Source: Populus alba
Taxonomy: Eukaryota; Streptophyta; Magnoliopsida; Malpighiales; Salicaceae
NCBI RefSeq assembly: GCF_005239225.2
Contig: NC_133296.1
Coordinates: forward strand, 8,494,001 to 8,558,000
Length of the DNA: 64,000 bases
Reading direction: 5' to 3'
A program made the position numbers and the translations under genes. Every line of letters begins with the position of its first letter. Position 1 is the first letter of the stretch. Shown here in pieces: positions 11,001 through 22,308 of the stretch. The notes under the pieces are model-generated. The model was not told where the DNA came from. It worked only from the letters and a program-made list of their open reading frames with translations, and made no database searches.

Positions 11001-13853
11001 AAGACATATAACGCACCCAAAAATACAAAAATCACCAAATCTCACCACACTTGCACTATACCAATGTTGGGCCCAAACATTTGTTAGATCGAGCATCTAT
11101 AAATTACCTTTGTTATCTCAGTTAAAAGTTTTTCCACCGAAATAATTAATAATGATTAAATGAGTACAACCATTCAACTCCAATCAGAAAAGCTGAAACA
11201 TGTCAGGCTCTATTCCATTCCCAGATAATGAAGCAACACACCATTGATCACAAATGTATTCGCCAATTTCCAAATTCAACCGCCAAAATTGTATTTATTT
11301 ATTTATTTCCAAAACAATGAGATCTTACTATTTGCAAATGACAAGAATACAGTCCATTTCTGGAAATGACCAAGGAGGAAGCCATCATCCAAAGACACAT
11401 CACAAATTCCATTGTGATCAGGCAGTTAAACAGGTGATGAACTGAACCACAATTCTCCACATGAAACAACTAACAAGAAAAAGACTAAAAAATTGAGCAG
11501 AATCCACATGTACCAAAAATTCATGTATTGTTTCCATGGCCATGAAACATTATATATCCTATCAGCAACACTAAATCAAAGGGTTTAAAAGGCTAAATCC
11601 ACAAATGCAATAAAGAACCACAACAATTTCATCAACCAGCATTACAAAGTGTAGATTTGCATTTAGAAATACAAAAAAGTTTAAAAATTACAAGAAAATT
11701 ATAAATTATCTCAAAAAGGATTTCATTCTGCTATCAAGGAGGAAGTGAGGGAAAACTCACGTGAAATGCTCAGAGAAACCTTCAGCAGATCGCTTTGCGG
11801 ATGGGAAGAACTCCAGAAGGTTTTCCTCCATTTTTCCCCGTTTCAGAATTGAAATCAGATCATCAAGGCTATTATCAACCAGATACACCTTGAAGAAGTC
11901 TGTTATAAATGAAAGAACTATCCCTTTGGACACAAGGTTATCCTTAAGCAAAGGCTGGAAAACAGTCTCTGGTGGCAGCCCAGATAATTTCTGGGAGAAT
12001 GCAAGTGCCGTGAAAATGGCCAGCTTCTTCCTTTCATTTTCTTCAAAAAGTTCCAGCGACTGCAGGAATCTTCGCATAACATTTTCAAGGTTCTTTATGA
12101 GAAATGGCCTGCGCCTCAGAATTTTCTGTATGTAGATTACAGATGGTAAAATGACTTCCCGTGTAGGCTCACAATCTATAATAGAGTAAGGATGGCGCTC
12201 CCCTTCATCAGGTTTTGTTGTGCCAGGTTGTGTGCGGCCTCCTGTGAAAACAACCTGCATGTATATATGATAAATTAGATTGGCTGAGAATTTAAGAATT
12301 CACTTCAGGTGAAAATATAAGGACACTATTATTAACATATTTCCATATATCGCATAGATTAGCATCTTCATTACTGATGTTGAGCTGATGCATTTTAGCT
12401 CTCAACGACATTTCCTTTGGCATTTAGAAAAGACAAATCAAGTTAAAAAAAAAAAACAAAAAATTGAACTTGGAACTTGAAGGTAACTTGTAGAATTAGT
12501 ATAGCATGATTCTATAAAACACCCCATTTCCTCTAAAAGCAATCCCATGCTTGCTAATCCAAAGGATTTGACCCTGCATTTTTTAGCAAGATGCTGCTTT
12601 TATGTTCTACAAATAGACCACCGGCAAGTGTATGCAAAAAGATATAACTTCCCTTAAATCTTTTTTTTTTCACTAGGATCAACATTCTTGAATTCAAAAA
12701 AAAAAAAAAAACAATAAACTAGCAATGAAATGTTCCCTTCAATGAAAGTAGATTTATAATAAATGGAGAGCTTGCCTCAAAAAAGGTGTCACCGTATCTT
12801 GAGAAGTTAAGGTTTGAGGATTCAATGCTCTTAGCAACAAGTTCCTGCACATAGGGAATATCAATAAGAGCCACGAACATGAACCAGTCATGCATATTCA
12901 GACAACAAAAAAGATAAGGCGGTCAATGTGTATAAGATTTAGAAACAACACGAGAAAAGGAAGGCAAGAAAGAAAGAAAAAGGAAATTACCAGATCACCA
13001 GCATTATCCAAGTATATCAGGACCACTGCATCAGCAAATGCTGCAGGGTCCAGTGGTGCAGCGATATTCCGTTTGCGGGTCTTAATCCGCGTGCCACTGA
13101 AAGTAGGAAGGTTGAGTCAAGAGGTATCATCTAAAACAAATATATGAAAATCAAGACATCCAAAACAAGAACAGACACGATCAGTTTTTTAACATATACT
13201 AATATATAAACAAGCAGCATGAACTAAAAACTAGAAGTGTGATAAACCTATTTCAAATCTGAATTTGAAGACTGAAATTTGATCAGTATCGGTACTAAAT
13301 CGTTCAACAAAATGATAAACAATAAAAATAAAAAAAATAAAAACCCAATTCACTGACTAGGACCCAGGAACCGGAACTCTCCCACTGATTTTGCATGTTT
13401 GTCTTAGAATACAGGATCATATCCTATAATTTAATTGGGAAATAGCAAAAGCCAAAAATAACCCCCCCTCCCCCCCCACACACACACACAAAAAAAACCT
13501 TACCCAAGAGTGGGTCTCTCCTTCGAGCTGCGAATAAGAAAAAATAAAACCTATCAGGAATATTAAAAATAATGTATATAAAAAGCCATCTCAATTTTCT
13601 AATACAAATTCAACAACCCAAAATAAAAGAAACAAATATCATGACACATGATAAAGGATTAACAAGAAGATATGTACAAAAAGAATTAACATGTAAAATA
13701 ATCAAGAAGATAACCCAAATCTAAAAACCCTAAAAGTAAAAGAAACAGAAAAAAATAGAAAATGATGTTTTGAAGGAAACGGCGAAGAAAAGAAACAGAT
13801 CGGTAAGTAAATATGAATATTTACAGAATGAGAGAAAGATGTGTGTACCTCAT
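8042..13853 (-). CDS. Basic leucine zipper and W2 domain-containing protein (BZW / eIF5-mimic protein), 8 exons
   Basis: Joined exons on the minus strand are 13849-13853, 13504-13527, 12991-13096, 12776-12844, 11761-12254, 10154-10415, 8616-8824 and 8042-8108. Together they give 1,236 nt and 411 residues, and all phases agree. The product starts MSSKERPTLGGTRIKTRKRN. The HEAT-like N-terminal part includes 'RYGDTFFEVVFTGGRTQPG' at about residues 64-82. The W2/eIF5C domain covers about 240-410 and ends in the acidic 'WLEEAEEEE', as in the family. Known role: 5MP/BZW proteins are cytosolic, bind eIF2 through the W2 domain, compete with eIF5 and tighten start-codon selection. Oddities: only five coding bases in exon 1, a 24-nt second exon, and a GC donor after exon 4 (GAG|gcaagc). 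Length equals the usual plant length. Every other intron is GT-AG. Confidence 0.95.
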
Positions 13854-13980
13854 AAACCGAGATGAGAGAGAGATCGGGGAAGCAGAGAGTATCTCTGAGA
13901 TTTGGGAGTGAGATTTTAGAGAGACTTTTTTTTTTTTTTTTGGTAAGGCAGAGTATGGACAGTGACAGTGCCACTCTTTT

Positions 13981-13988
13981 CTTTTATA
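13981..13988 (-). promoter_or_regulatory. Candidate TATA box of the BZW gene
   Basis: On the minus strand this reads TATAAAAG, about 130 bases upstream of the start codon at 13853-13851. Position and sequence fit a plant core promoter, but the transcription start is not known. Confidence 0.4.
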
Positions 13989-14689
13989 TCTTTACCAACG
14001 CCATGCAACAAAACATCTTCACAACCTATTTTTATTTAATTTTAAATTTATTAAAATAAATATTTATAAAAATTCAAATTAATTAAATCATAAAATAAAA
14101 AAACAAAATTCAAACAAGTTTCTTTATTTATATGTTTTTATTTGACATTTTGTATTAACAACATTTTTTTTAATAAAAAAACTTAGAGCAACTAAAAATA
14201 CTACAAAAATTGAGATGATTTAAATTTTAAAAGAAAAAAATGATTTTTTATTAAAAAAATAAATTAATTATGTTTTTATTTAAAAAAATTATATATTTAT
14301 TTATTTAAAAAAATGTTATTAGAATAATAACTTTTAGTAAAAAACTTATCATGGTATGTAAAAAAGTTTTTAACCAAAAACATAACTTAATGTATGTAAA
14401 GTATGAAAAAATAAAAGAATAAATAATTGGAAAAATTAATATAAAAATTAATGATAATATATATATATATATATATATTATTTATGTGTAATTATTTTTG
14501 AAAAATTGTATATTGTAGTTTTTAGAGGTGAGAAAAATCCTGAACAATCAAAATAATTAAAAATATTGAATCAAGAAAATAATTGAATAAACTTATTTTG
14601 GTTTTAAAAATTTAAAACTGAAACCAGATAAAATCATATAATTCAAACAATATTAAACCAAGTTGAAAATTAAATATATATACAAAAAG

Positions 14690-14907
14690 CATGTTTGAAA
14701 GCGTGGTTATAGTTGTTTTTTAAAATGTTTTTTAATTAAAAATATATTAAAATAATATTTTTTAAAAATTATTTTTAATATCAGAACATCAAAATAATAT
14801 ATAAACACTAAAAAATATTAATTTAAAATAAAAAATAAAAAATTTATTTTTTAAAAAAAACACTCTTCAACCCAACACACCCAAAAAAAAAAAAAAAAAA
14901 AAAAAAA
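14690..14907. repeat. MITE-like AT-rich repeat ending in poly-A
   Basis: The block begins 'gcatgtttgaaagcgtggtt' and runs through 'aaaatatattaaaataatat' and 'cagaacatcaaaataatata' to 'cacccaaaa', then a homopolymer of about 27 A. It resembles the blocks at 6.4-7.4 kb and 37 kb. There is no coding capacity. Confidence 0.5.
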
Positions 14908-16886
14908 GCCTCCATCGTCCTCCATCACTGTCGTCTGTCGATGTCCTCAAGTAACAATAACTTTTCCTCTTTTTTCTACTAGTTTTTTTAGCACCCGTGT
15001 TTCATATTTACTTGCTGTCATATCATGGGTCAAAGACAGTTAAATCTGCTTTCATCTATTACCAGTGTTTTATAAGTGGTTCCTCATGTTTTTAATCCAC
15101 GTCTTAATTCGGATGTAAATGTTAAGTTTTCCATAATTTTTCACTTGTCGCGATTCCCCATGTTAATTTTAGATAAATATAATTTAACTAATCAAATTTT
15201 AAATTAATTTTTTAAAATTTATTAATTTAAGTTCTATAAATTTTAAGGTTATTAAAAAATTACATAATCATTAACTTTAAGATTTATATAATTAATTTAA
15301 ATACAAGCTTAGTTCGAATACTCATATTAATTTTAAAAAAATTAAACTACTGTAAATACAATGTTATAATATGCTTTTTCATTGTTAATGCTAGTTAGTT
15401 CTTAAGGGAAATCTCACCAAAATTTTGTAATATTTTAGTTCCTAGCTATGTATGTTTATTCGATTTTTGTCTTCTGTCCTTTCAAAATAATTAGAAAATA
15501 ATTATAAATCGCCTTCCCATTTCACAGCCCGGTAACTTTGCAATTGCAAATTACCTGAGTCAAGTAGTTAACAATATAAAAATTACCATGAGAGTTGTAT
15601 TCCTCTTTTATTGTTCTCCAATACCAAAGTTTTATTATAATTATTATGAAAACCTCTCAATAAATTAGTGGGATCCTAAAACTATTTTCACCTCATGAAT
15701 TATTTCAAGAAATCATCTCGCAAACCTCCTAAAATTCCATCTTGAATGAACCTTACAATAAAAATATTTATAAATATTCAAGTCGTTAATTAACAATGTT
15801 CATTATTTTATTATCTTTAGATATCAAGTTCATATTAAAATCCCCCAGCTTGTTTGATGGAATCTTAAAATTATTTTTTATTTTATAAATTATTTTGAAA
15901 AAATCATCTTACTTGATTAACAATCATTTTACTTGCGAACCTCCTAAAACTCCGTTGTCGGATAATTTTTATTGTAAAATTATTGGTGAATGTCAAATTG
16001 CTGATTAACAACAGCAGGTTATCCATTAATTTTAAAGTTGAAGATATAAGGAATGACAAACAAGAGAATTACAGGAATTAAATAAAGAAACCACAAGGCA
16101 AAAACAAAGATAATGTACTGCAGAATGAGAAAATGAATGTTGATGGATTAATAAAATTATCAGGACACGAATTAAATAAATAAGAAAATAAAACTGGATA
16201 ATTAAAAAAATAAAATTAGAATGTAAGATTAAAAGTTATTGTTAGGACAAGTTATTTAATTTGTATCATAATTATCGCCTTGGAGTCCAGGTCTCCATTC
16301 AAATCACAACAACAAACAGTATTTAGCTGACAATTGTTTTTTTTTATTACCCACCAGTTCTCCATTTGTCTCCCTTTTGGTATATATTATTAGAATTCTC
16401 TTTTTAATACCCTTGCTTCAATCATGATGAGATTGACAATTGACATTAACGTAACCTAAAAGAAAATAATTGAATTCCAAGGAAATTTTAAAGTAGAATG
16501 CCTGAGGCTTTGGAATCTGCTTGTTGACGTTGAAATTAAAACAAATAAAAATATTTTAATCTTTTTAAAAAATATTTTTAAAACATAAAATCAAATATAT
16601 TTGATTTAAGTTTTTTTTTGTTTTTTAATTCTCATTTTTTTTAAATCGCCCTAGGACATTCTCTTTCCTTTTCAAATGCCAAATCCCGGCCCTCTCTCTA
16701 CATTTTTTTAACCTGCTAGCCTTCATGCGCTGATCTCTTACTAACCTCTCTTTTTGGAAACCCCTATGCTTATGTGTATTGACGTCTGCCACCATTTCAT
16801 TAATGAGTGCCGCTTGAAAATTTTCCTCTTTTTTTTTTAAAAAAAAAAAATTATAAGTGGCGCCCCATTGGTTGATTTGGGCGGCA

Positions 16887-16921
16887 CAAACTGGTTCTTG
16901 TGTGAAACAAGAACCAGTTTG
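16887..16921. repeat. Perfect 14-bp inverted repeat (hairpin)
   Basis: The arm 'caaactggttcttg' is followed by a 7-base loop and the exact reverse complement 'caagaaccagtttg'. It sits in otherwise AT-rich intergenic DNA just after a GC-richer 'ggcgccccattggttg' stretch. Function is unknown; it may be part of a small foldback element. Confidence 0.7.
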
Positions 16922-18600
16922 AGGCTAGCTTAATTAATTTACCCTCTTTTTTTCTTTTTTCTTGAAATTAGATCATCAACTTTTAAATTATACAAAAGGG
17001 AAATGTAAAGTGTGCATTTTATAATTGGTGTTCTTTTAAGCCAAAAATTTAGACAAATGTTTATAATCTTACATTTTTTTTTTTGATAAAATTATGTATC
17101 TATGTAATATAATACACGGTGATATTAATCACTTAAATAATTATTATATGAGTCTTTTAGTAGGTATAAATAATTTTTTTTATATAAAATCTTTATATAA
17201 GTCAATTCAGTACATGTTATCTAACAAGAACCTATATATTAATTTCTGGTATCCCTAGTACTTAGTTTATAAAAACAATTGTTTTTTTTATGATAGAAAA
17301 AATATAATATTTATCGGTTTCAATGATTCTAATTAATATTTAATTTTAATAGAAAATTTGCCAAGAACATATAGAAATAATATCTTTATATATTAGATAT
17401 ATCATAATTATAATCACTTTATAATTTTTTTTGCAAAATATTTTTGTCTCAAGAACTTTATATTTACTCTAAATTTATAAATCAAATATTAGATTCATTA
17501 ATTAAATGTAAATGAATGTTAAAAATAATAAAATCTTTATCAATAATAAATGTGTTTTTAAATGAACAAAATTAATATCTTGTGTAGACTGACTTTAAAG
17601 CATATACACTAATAAAAAAAACATATTATATTATTTTTATTTTTTATTATTATTATTTTTTTAAATATCATCACCTCAAAAATAAGGGAAAAGTGAGTCA
17701 AAAGGCTACTGTGAAGGCACCCTCAAATCACACATTCGTATTCAATTTCAAAAGAAACATACATGCATATAATAAATCTACCCATATTATAGAAGATCAA
17801 AACATCTTTATTCATTTTTTATTATAGAAAAACTAGAAAGAGTAAGAAAGCAAACACAGAGAAACACAAAATCATCATTTTTTTAAATGAAAATATTCCA
17901 ACCATTTGTAGAAAAATCATTGAAAAATACAACTCTAAAAAAATTCCACCCGTAGCATATATATAAAATTAAACCCGCCATATCTAACATAATGCTTTAA
18001 TATGAGGGGGGGTTGTTACTTGCTTGACATAAGAGGGAAGTTGCGACTTGCATGAGAGAAGAGGGCAAACTTTAAGAGGGGGGTTGCGAGAGAGAAGAGA
18101 GAGATGACCTCGTTTTGGGTGGCTGCAAGAGGTGAGAAGTTAAAGAATTAGGGTTTCAGAAGAAAAAAACAGAGATATTTCAGACTTGGTTTATTTGGAG
18201 GAATTAGGGGTTCAAACCAAACCGGTTTTAGAAGTATAAAGGTGTTTTTAATCGATTTTATTATTATTTTCTTAGTTTTTCGGTAATTTTCTCACCCTAA
18301 GAAAGATCATAAAAAACATAACGACATGGATCTGCTGACATGCTGCTGCATCAACAGCGTAGATGATGTAAAGCATGCAGCCATGATGCAGGGGTATTAT
18401 GCTTGATAGAAAATTAAACGTAATTCTACAGGGAGTGAAAAAAAAAACAGATACTATACTTTGATTTGGTATTAAAAAAAAGATATCAATTGTGTCCCAA
18501 AGTAAAGAAGTCGAATATACGGCGGCAATGGCATTTAATTAGACACTTGCGAAAGCGCGTGGGTATCATTTAGATTTTAAACAAATCATATCCGATGGCT

Positions 18601-19251
18601 GGTAATCCATCCACAACCCACTGACGACCTCCATTCTCAACTGCAACAAGAAAAAGAAAGGTACAGGCGACGCGCTTTACGGTTAACAGAGATTCTCTCT
18701 TTCTCTCCCTCTCATATGTTGGATTCTCTCGCGGTTGCCATTGCAGTGACCGACTGAGTGCATATTCTTGAATCATCTTCAAGGGGCCCAATAGCAGGCA
18801 GGTAAGGGTTGCTATGATGTTGCTAAATTTATATTTAACTCTCAAATCTTGTTCACACAAACAAACAAACATGTTGGAATTTTGCAGTTTTTATTGATTT
18901 TTGTGCTGTTAAGAGTGCTTTTTTATTTATTTTATTATCAGGGATTCGTGAATTGTTACAGGTGAACTAAAGACTTGTTTCAGTATTGAAACTTTTCCAT
19001 TATTATCTATTTGATTGTGGGTTTTCTTATCTGCCAAGTGTGCTCAAGGTTGAAATAGAAATTCCTAAATTGTTTCAACTTTTGATTTCTCATTTTAGGA
19101 GTTCTGAACGCAGACTTTTGATAGTGTTTCATGTGTTGGGTCTCTTACCCTGACTAATAGAACTGCAAAGCTCATATGATAACCTTTTTTGACTTCTCTG
19201 TTATTGGTCTAACGCATGGCATGCTTTGTATCATGAAGGCACTTGCATTAA
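18601..19251 (+). other. Probable 5' UTR and leader intron(s) of the RraA-like gene
   Basis: The stretch upstream of the RraA start has UTR-like composition ('ctctctttctctccctctc' at about 18691-18714). It has a good splice donor GGCAG|gtaagg at 18801/18802, and possible acceptors at 'ttattatcag' (about 18940) and later. The exact exon layout of the leader cannot be fixed without transcript data. A 100-codon minus-strand open frame at 18570-18872 is treated as spurious. Confidence 0.45.
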
Positions 19252-19752
19252 ATGGCGTTGGTTACAACTGCTGAAGTTTGTGACACAAATCCACAGCTAA
19301 TTGTCAGTGGTGAGCTTCGAGCACTCCAGCCAATCTTTCAGATTTATGGTCGGCGCCAGGTCTTCTCCGGTCCAGTAGTGACTCTTAAGGCATTTGAGGA
19401 CAATGTTTTAATTCGTGAGTTTCTTGAGGAGAAAGGCAGTGGTAGAGTTCTTGTTGTAGATGGTGGTGGCAGTTTGCGCTGTGCAATACTTGGAGGTAAT
19501 CCTGTGGTACAAGCTCAGAATAATGGATGGGCTGGTATAGTGGTTAATGGCTGCATACGTGATGCTGACGAGATTAATGGTTGTGATATTGGAGTGAGAG
19601 CCCTGGGCTCCCATCCGATGAAAGCCAACAAGAAGGGTATCGGAGAGAAACATGTTCCTATCACCATAGGTGGCACCAGAATCAGTGATGGAGAATGGCT
19701 TTATGCAGATACTGACGGGATCTTGATTTCTCGAGCAGAGTTATCTGTCTGA
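19252..19752 (+). CDS. RraA-like protein (putative 4-hydroxy-4-methyl-2-oxoglutarate aldolase family)
   Basis: A single-exon frame of 166 codons starts ATGGCGTTGG and ends at TGA 19750-19752. The fold signature is clear: 'VLVVDGGGSLRCAILGGN' at residues 66-83, 'GWAGIVVNGCIRDADEI' at 92-108 and 'RALGSHPMKANKKGIGE' at 116-132. In the RraA/HMG-aldolase family the Arg-Asp of 'IRD' (R103, D104) and the Gly-rich loop shape the active or metal site. Bacterial RraA binds RNase E, while related enzymes cleave 4-hydroxy-4-methyl-2-oxoglutarate or decarboxylate oxaloacetate. The plant role is not established from this sequence. No transit peptide is seen, so a cytosolic protein is likely. Length is normal for the family and nothing is broken. 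Confidence 0.93.
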   Translation: MALVTTAEVCDTNPQLIVSGELRALQPIFQIYGRRQVFSGPVVTLKAFEDNVLIREFLEEKGSGRVLVVDGGGSLRCAILGGNPVVQAQNNGWAGIVVNGCIRDADEINGCDIGVRALGSHPMKANKKGIGEKHVPITIGGTRISDGEWLYADTDGILISRAELSV

Positions 19753-20560
19753 GCCACCTTTTCCTTTGAAGATTGTTCTTCAGAAACGCTATTACTGGCA
19801 TGTACTTTTTCTAATGTTGCTTTAGTTGTAAACTTGTCTTTGGTGCTCACATTTACTTCTAGACAACCCTGTAATATGAATGTGAGGGTGAAAATTTCCT
19901 GGTCTGTTCGTGATTTCTAGATTAGAACGGTGAGCTGTTTCTTGCTGTCAGGTATTGTGTAAGAAAAATAGTTAATGGGGTTGCAGAATACTTCAACCTC
20001 TTTGGGATTTTATCTATAATGAAACTCGTGCTACGTTATTTCATATTTGTCTCTGCTCTTGTCTTTCTTTTCTCTGAGTTTCTATTTATGTTGGGTTCAA
20101 ATATCATTTTCCTGCTGAGAAAATAAACTCTCTTCGCATCGTTAATTCGCATTTTGCGTATCAGAAAGCGGGGAAAGGAGGTTTGATGACCCCCAAAAGC
20201 GATTCTAGGGAAAACAAGCAAGATTGCGTTGAGTGTTGATTTGGTGACCAATGGTTTATTACTCTGCTCCCTAGCTAGTTGATCGTTTTAGGACCGTTGT
20301 TTTCTTGCTGTTTCTTCCTGGAATTGAATGTGTCATGTTTTGGTTATTCGGTATTGAACTCTGCAACATTTGAAGTTCTGGCTGTTTCTTCACACAGTTC
20401 CCCCTTTTCACCTTGAGGACAACATTATGTTATTGATAGGATTTTTCTAGCAAAAATTGAGACTTGAGAGAATGATCACGAGGTTGGACTGTCATGGATT
20501 AATTCTTTCTTGCTTGTCATTTATTATTGACTCTTCATCGCTGTTTCATGCATAATGCCT
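19753..20560 (+). other. 3' UTR of the RraA-like gene and following spacer
   Basis: T-rich transcribed-like sequence follows the stop codon, with no coding potential and no recognised repeat. The polyadenylation site is not clear. The part beyond about 20050 is simply spacer. Confidence 0.4.
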
Positions 20561-21160
20561 TAGCTAGACCCGGACACTTTCCCTGAATCTGACTTCCGGA
20601 TCATAACTGCTGCACGAACAAACTCTCCGGGAAGATTTGTCACCCAGGAAAAGAAAGTATACTGATCGGACGTGTTCAAGAAGTGTTCTCAGTGACAAAC
20701 GCTACCTATTCCACATTCCCGGCGGGGCTAGCCTTTTATTTTTCAAAACTCCATCCATTACGAGGCCTCTGATTTCCAACCGGTACATTGAATCTCACAT
20801 ATATGAAAAAGACTTTTTCCGAGTGCGTTTCACTGCTCATAGATGCAGACATTGTTAGTGCTTGACAGGCGACTTCCATATGCTGCCACGAGTCCAATGC
20901 TGGCCTCGTGTTTTGTTTTTTGCCTACTTGGGGAGAGGTACTCCCAGCTTGTAAGAACTTCCACCATCCCGGAGCATGTGACATCGGAGTGCTGTCATGT
21001 ACGAGTCCCAGAAAATGAGCAAAGCAATGTCGTCAATCATTCATTGCAACAATGGCAACCACAAAATGAAACTGAAAAGGCTTCAACATCTAAACAATGT
21101 TGCTCTTGCTGGCCTTCTCAATTGAACTCGGACTTTGATTGGAATTTGTTGTGAACCCAT
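20560..21160 (+). pseudogene. Possible unidentified gene fragment
   Basis: This stretch has more G+C than its surroundings. Open pieces in different plus-strand frames follow one another, including 'DPDTFPESDFRIITAARTNS' at about 20567, 20637-20858 and 20843-21154, the last ending 'SCWPSQLNSDFDWNLL'. That pattern suggests a former coding exon broken by frame changes, but I do not recognise the family, and no splice model joins the pieces. It could equally be the untranslated end of a transcript. A minus-strand frame of 82 codons (20736-20984) overlaps it and also matches nothing I know. Confidence 0.25.
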
Positions 21161-22308
21161 ACATTTGAGAGCTTCTCATTTCCAGCAAAATCGTTCTTTA
21201 GAGCTTTGGAGCGTGAAGAAAAATGAAATCCAGATAAGTAAACCAACCCACATTTAGGTGGGTAAGACGCTTCTCTTGTTTGTTTCTTGCAACCGAGGCG
21301 ATGATATCATATCAAGATACCACCTTTCTTTTGCATAAATAACCCTAAGGTCATCTAGTGTTAAAAAGCCCACAGGGTATAGCAAACACCAGCCCATTGA
21401 GCCTCGTTACGCTCGACTCAGAGTAAAACATTTCTTAAGCGCGAAAAGAAAATGTCCAACTAATTCAATATTAATGAATAAATCGATAAAAAACAACATT
21501 TAATCTCTTAAAAAAAAATTAAGTGAGATCAAATTAACAAAGCAAACTTGTGATGAAACACATATATGTCAATGAATTTAATAAATTTTTTTATTTTATA
21601 AATTATTTTTCATTTAATTATACAATAATAAAATGTATTATAATTTCTTATATGATTTTTTATAAGAAATAAAAAAAAAACCCCCATGGTAGGTGTTTGA
21701 AGTTGAGATAAAAACAATAGATAATTCAGAAAAAATAATAAAATTACATTTTTTTTAGGTTTGAGTTGAATTAAAAATAGATCATTGATAATAAAAATGA
21801 TGGAATGATATTTTTTTTTAAAATTAAATGAAAAGCATTAAACTAAAAAAATAACAACAAATAATAGCCTACTACCCAAATTATTAACTCAATTAGATTT
21901 AATGATTTTTTATTACTATTTTTAACTGAAATATAAAATAGAAAAATAAAAAAAAAATATAATAAAAAAAAAAACAAAAAAGGAGCCCGAGTGATGCGTG
22001 TAGGCATGATGACCCAACTTGCCTGTATATTAAAAGAAAAACAACCTAGACACGCGGGCCTTCTCAGCCCACGTGTCTGGACCCTATTTCTATTTATTTT
22101 ATTTTTTAAAAGGATAAACTAGCTCTGTTTTTCTTTTTCTCTCTTTAATTTGATTTTTTTCTTATATCTATTTTTAATTTTAAAAAAAAAACAATTGAGC
22201 AAATGCTAAAATGAATTCACCACACCGCCTACCGAGTTAATAATACTGTAAAATGCAATTTAAGCTGGAAGAAGGTTGTCCACACGTACACCAGGAAATG
22301 CAATTCAC
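21161..22308. other. AT-rich intergenic DNA with an inverted repeat
   Basis: There is no gene. An imperfect inverted repeat lies at 22047-22078: 'tagacacgcgggcc' and 'gcccacgtgtctg' pair with one mismatch around a short loop, and the right arm holds a CACGTG (G-box) hexamer. The rest is A- and T-run sequence. The seipin 3' UTR must lie at the right edge. Confidence 0.45.

Larger units (their letters stand above)
13992..18600. other. AT-rich intergenic DNA with repeat remnants
   Basis: No gene is supported over about 4.6 kb. It contains an (AT)n tract at about 14456-14480, a MITE-like block at 14690-14880 followed by a poly-A run of about 27 bases, a pair of diverged direct repeats at about 15660-15790 and 15850-16010 sharing 'gcaaacctcctaaaa' and 'gcgaacctcctaaaac', and a short perfect hairpin at 16887-16921. 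The 18.0-18.25 kb part ('agggtttcagaagaaaaaa', 'aaaccaaaccggtttt') looks like transposon-derived sequence, family uncertain. Confidence 0.45.

Noticed and set aside
11761..12135. 124-codon plus-strand open frame
   Set aside because: It is the antisense shadow of BZW exon 5, whose own strand encodes clear family sequence.
13702..13974. 90-codon minus-strand frame at the BZW 5' end
   Set aside because: It reads through the 5' UTR and first intron in a different frame; the splice-consistent start is ATGAG at 13853-13849.
18570..18872. 100-codon minus-strand open frame
   Set aside because: It lies over the probable leader of the RraA gene on the other strand and has no motif.
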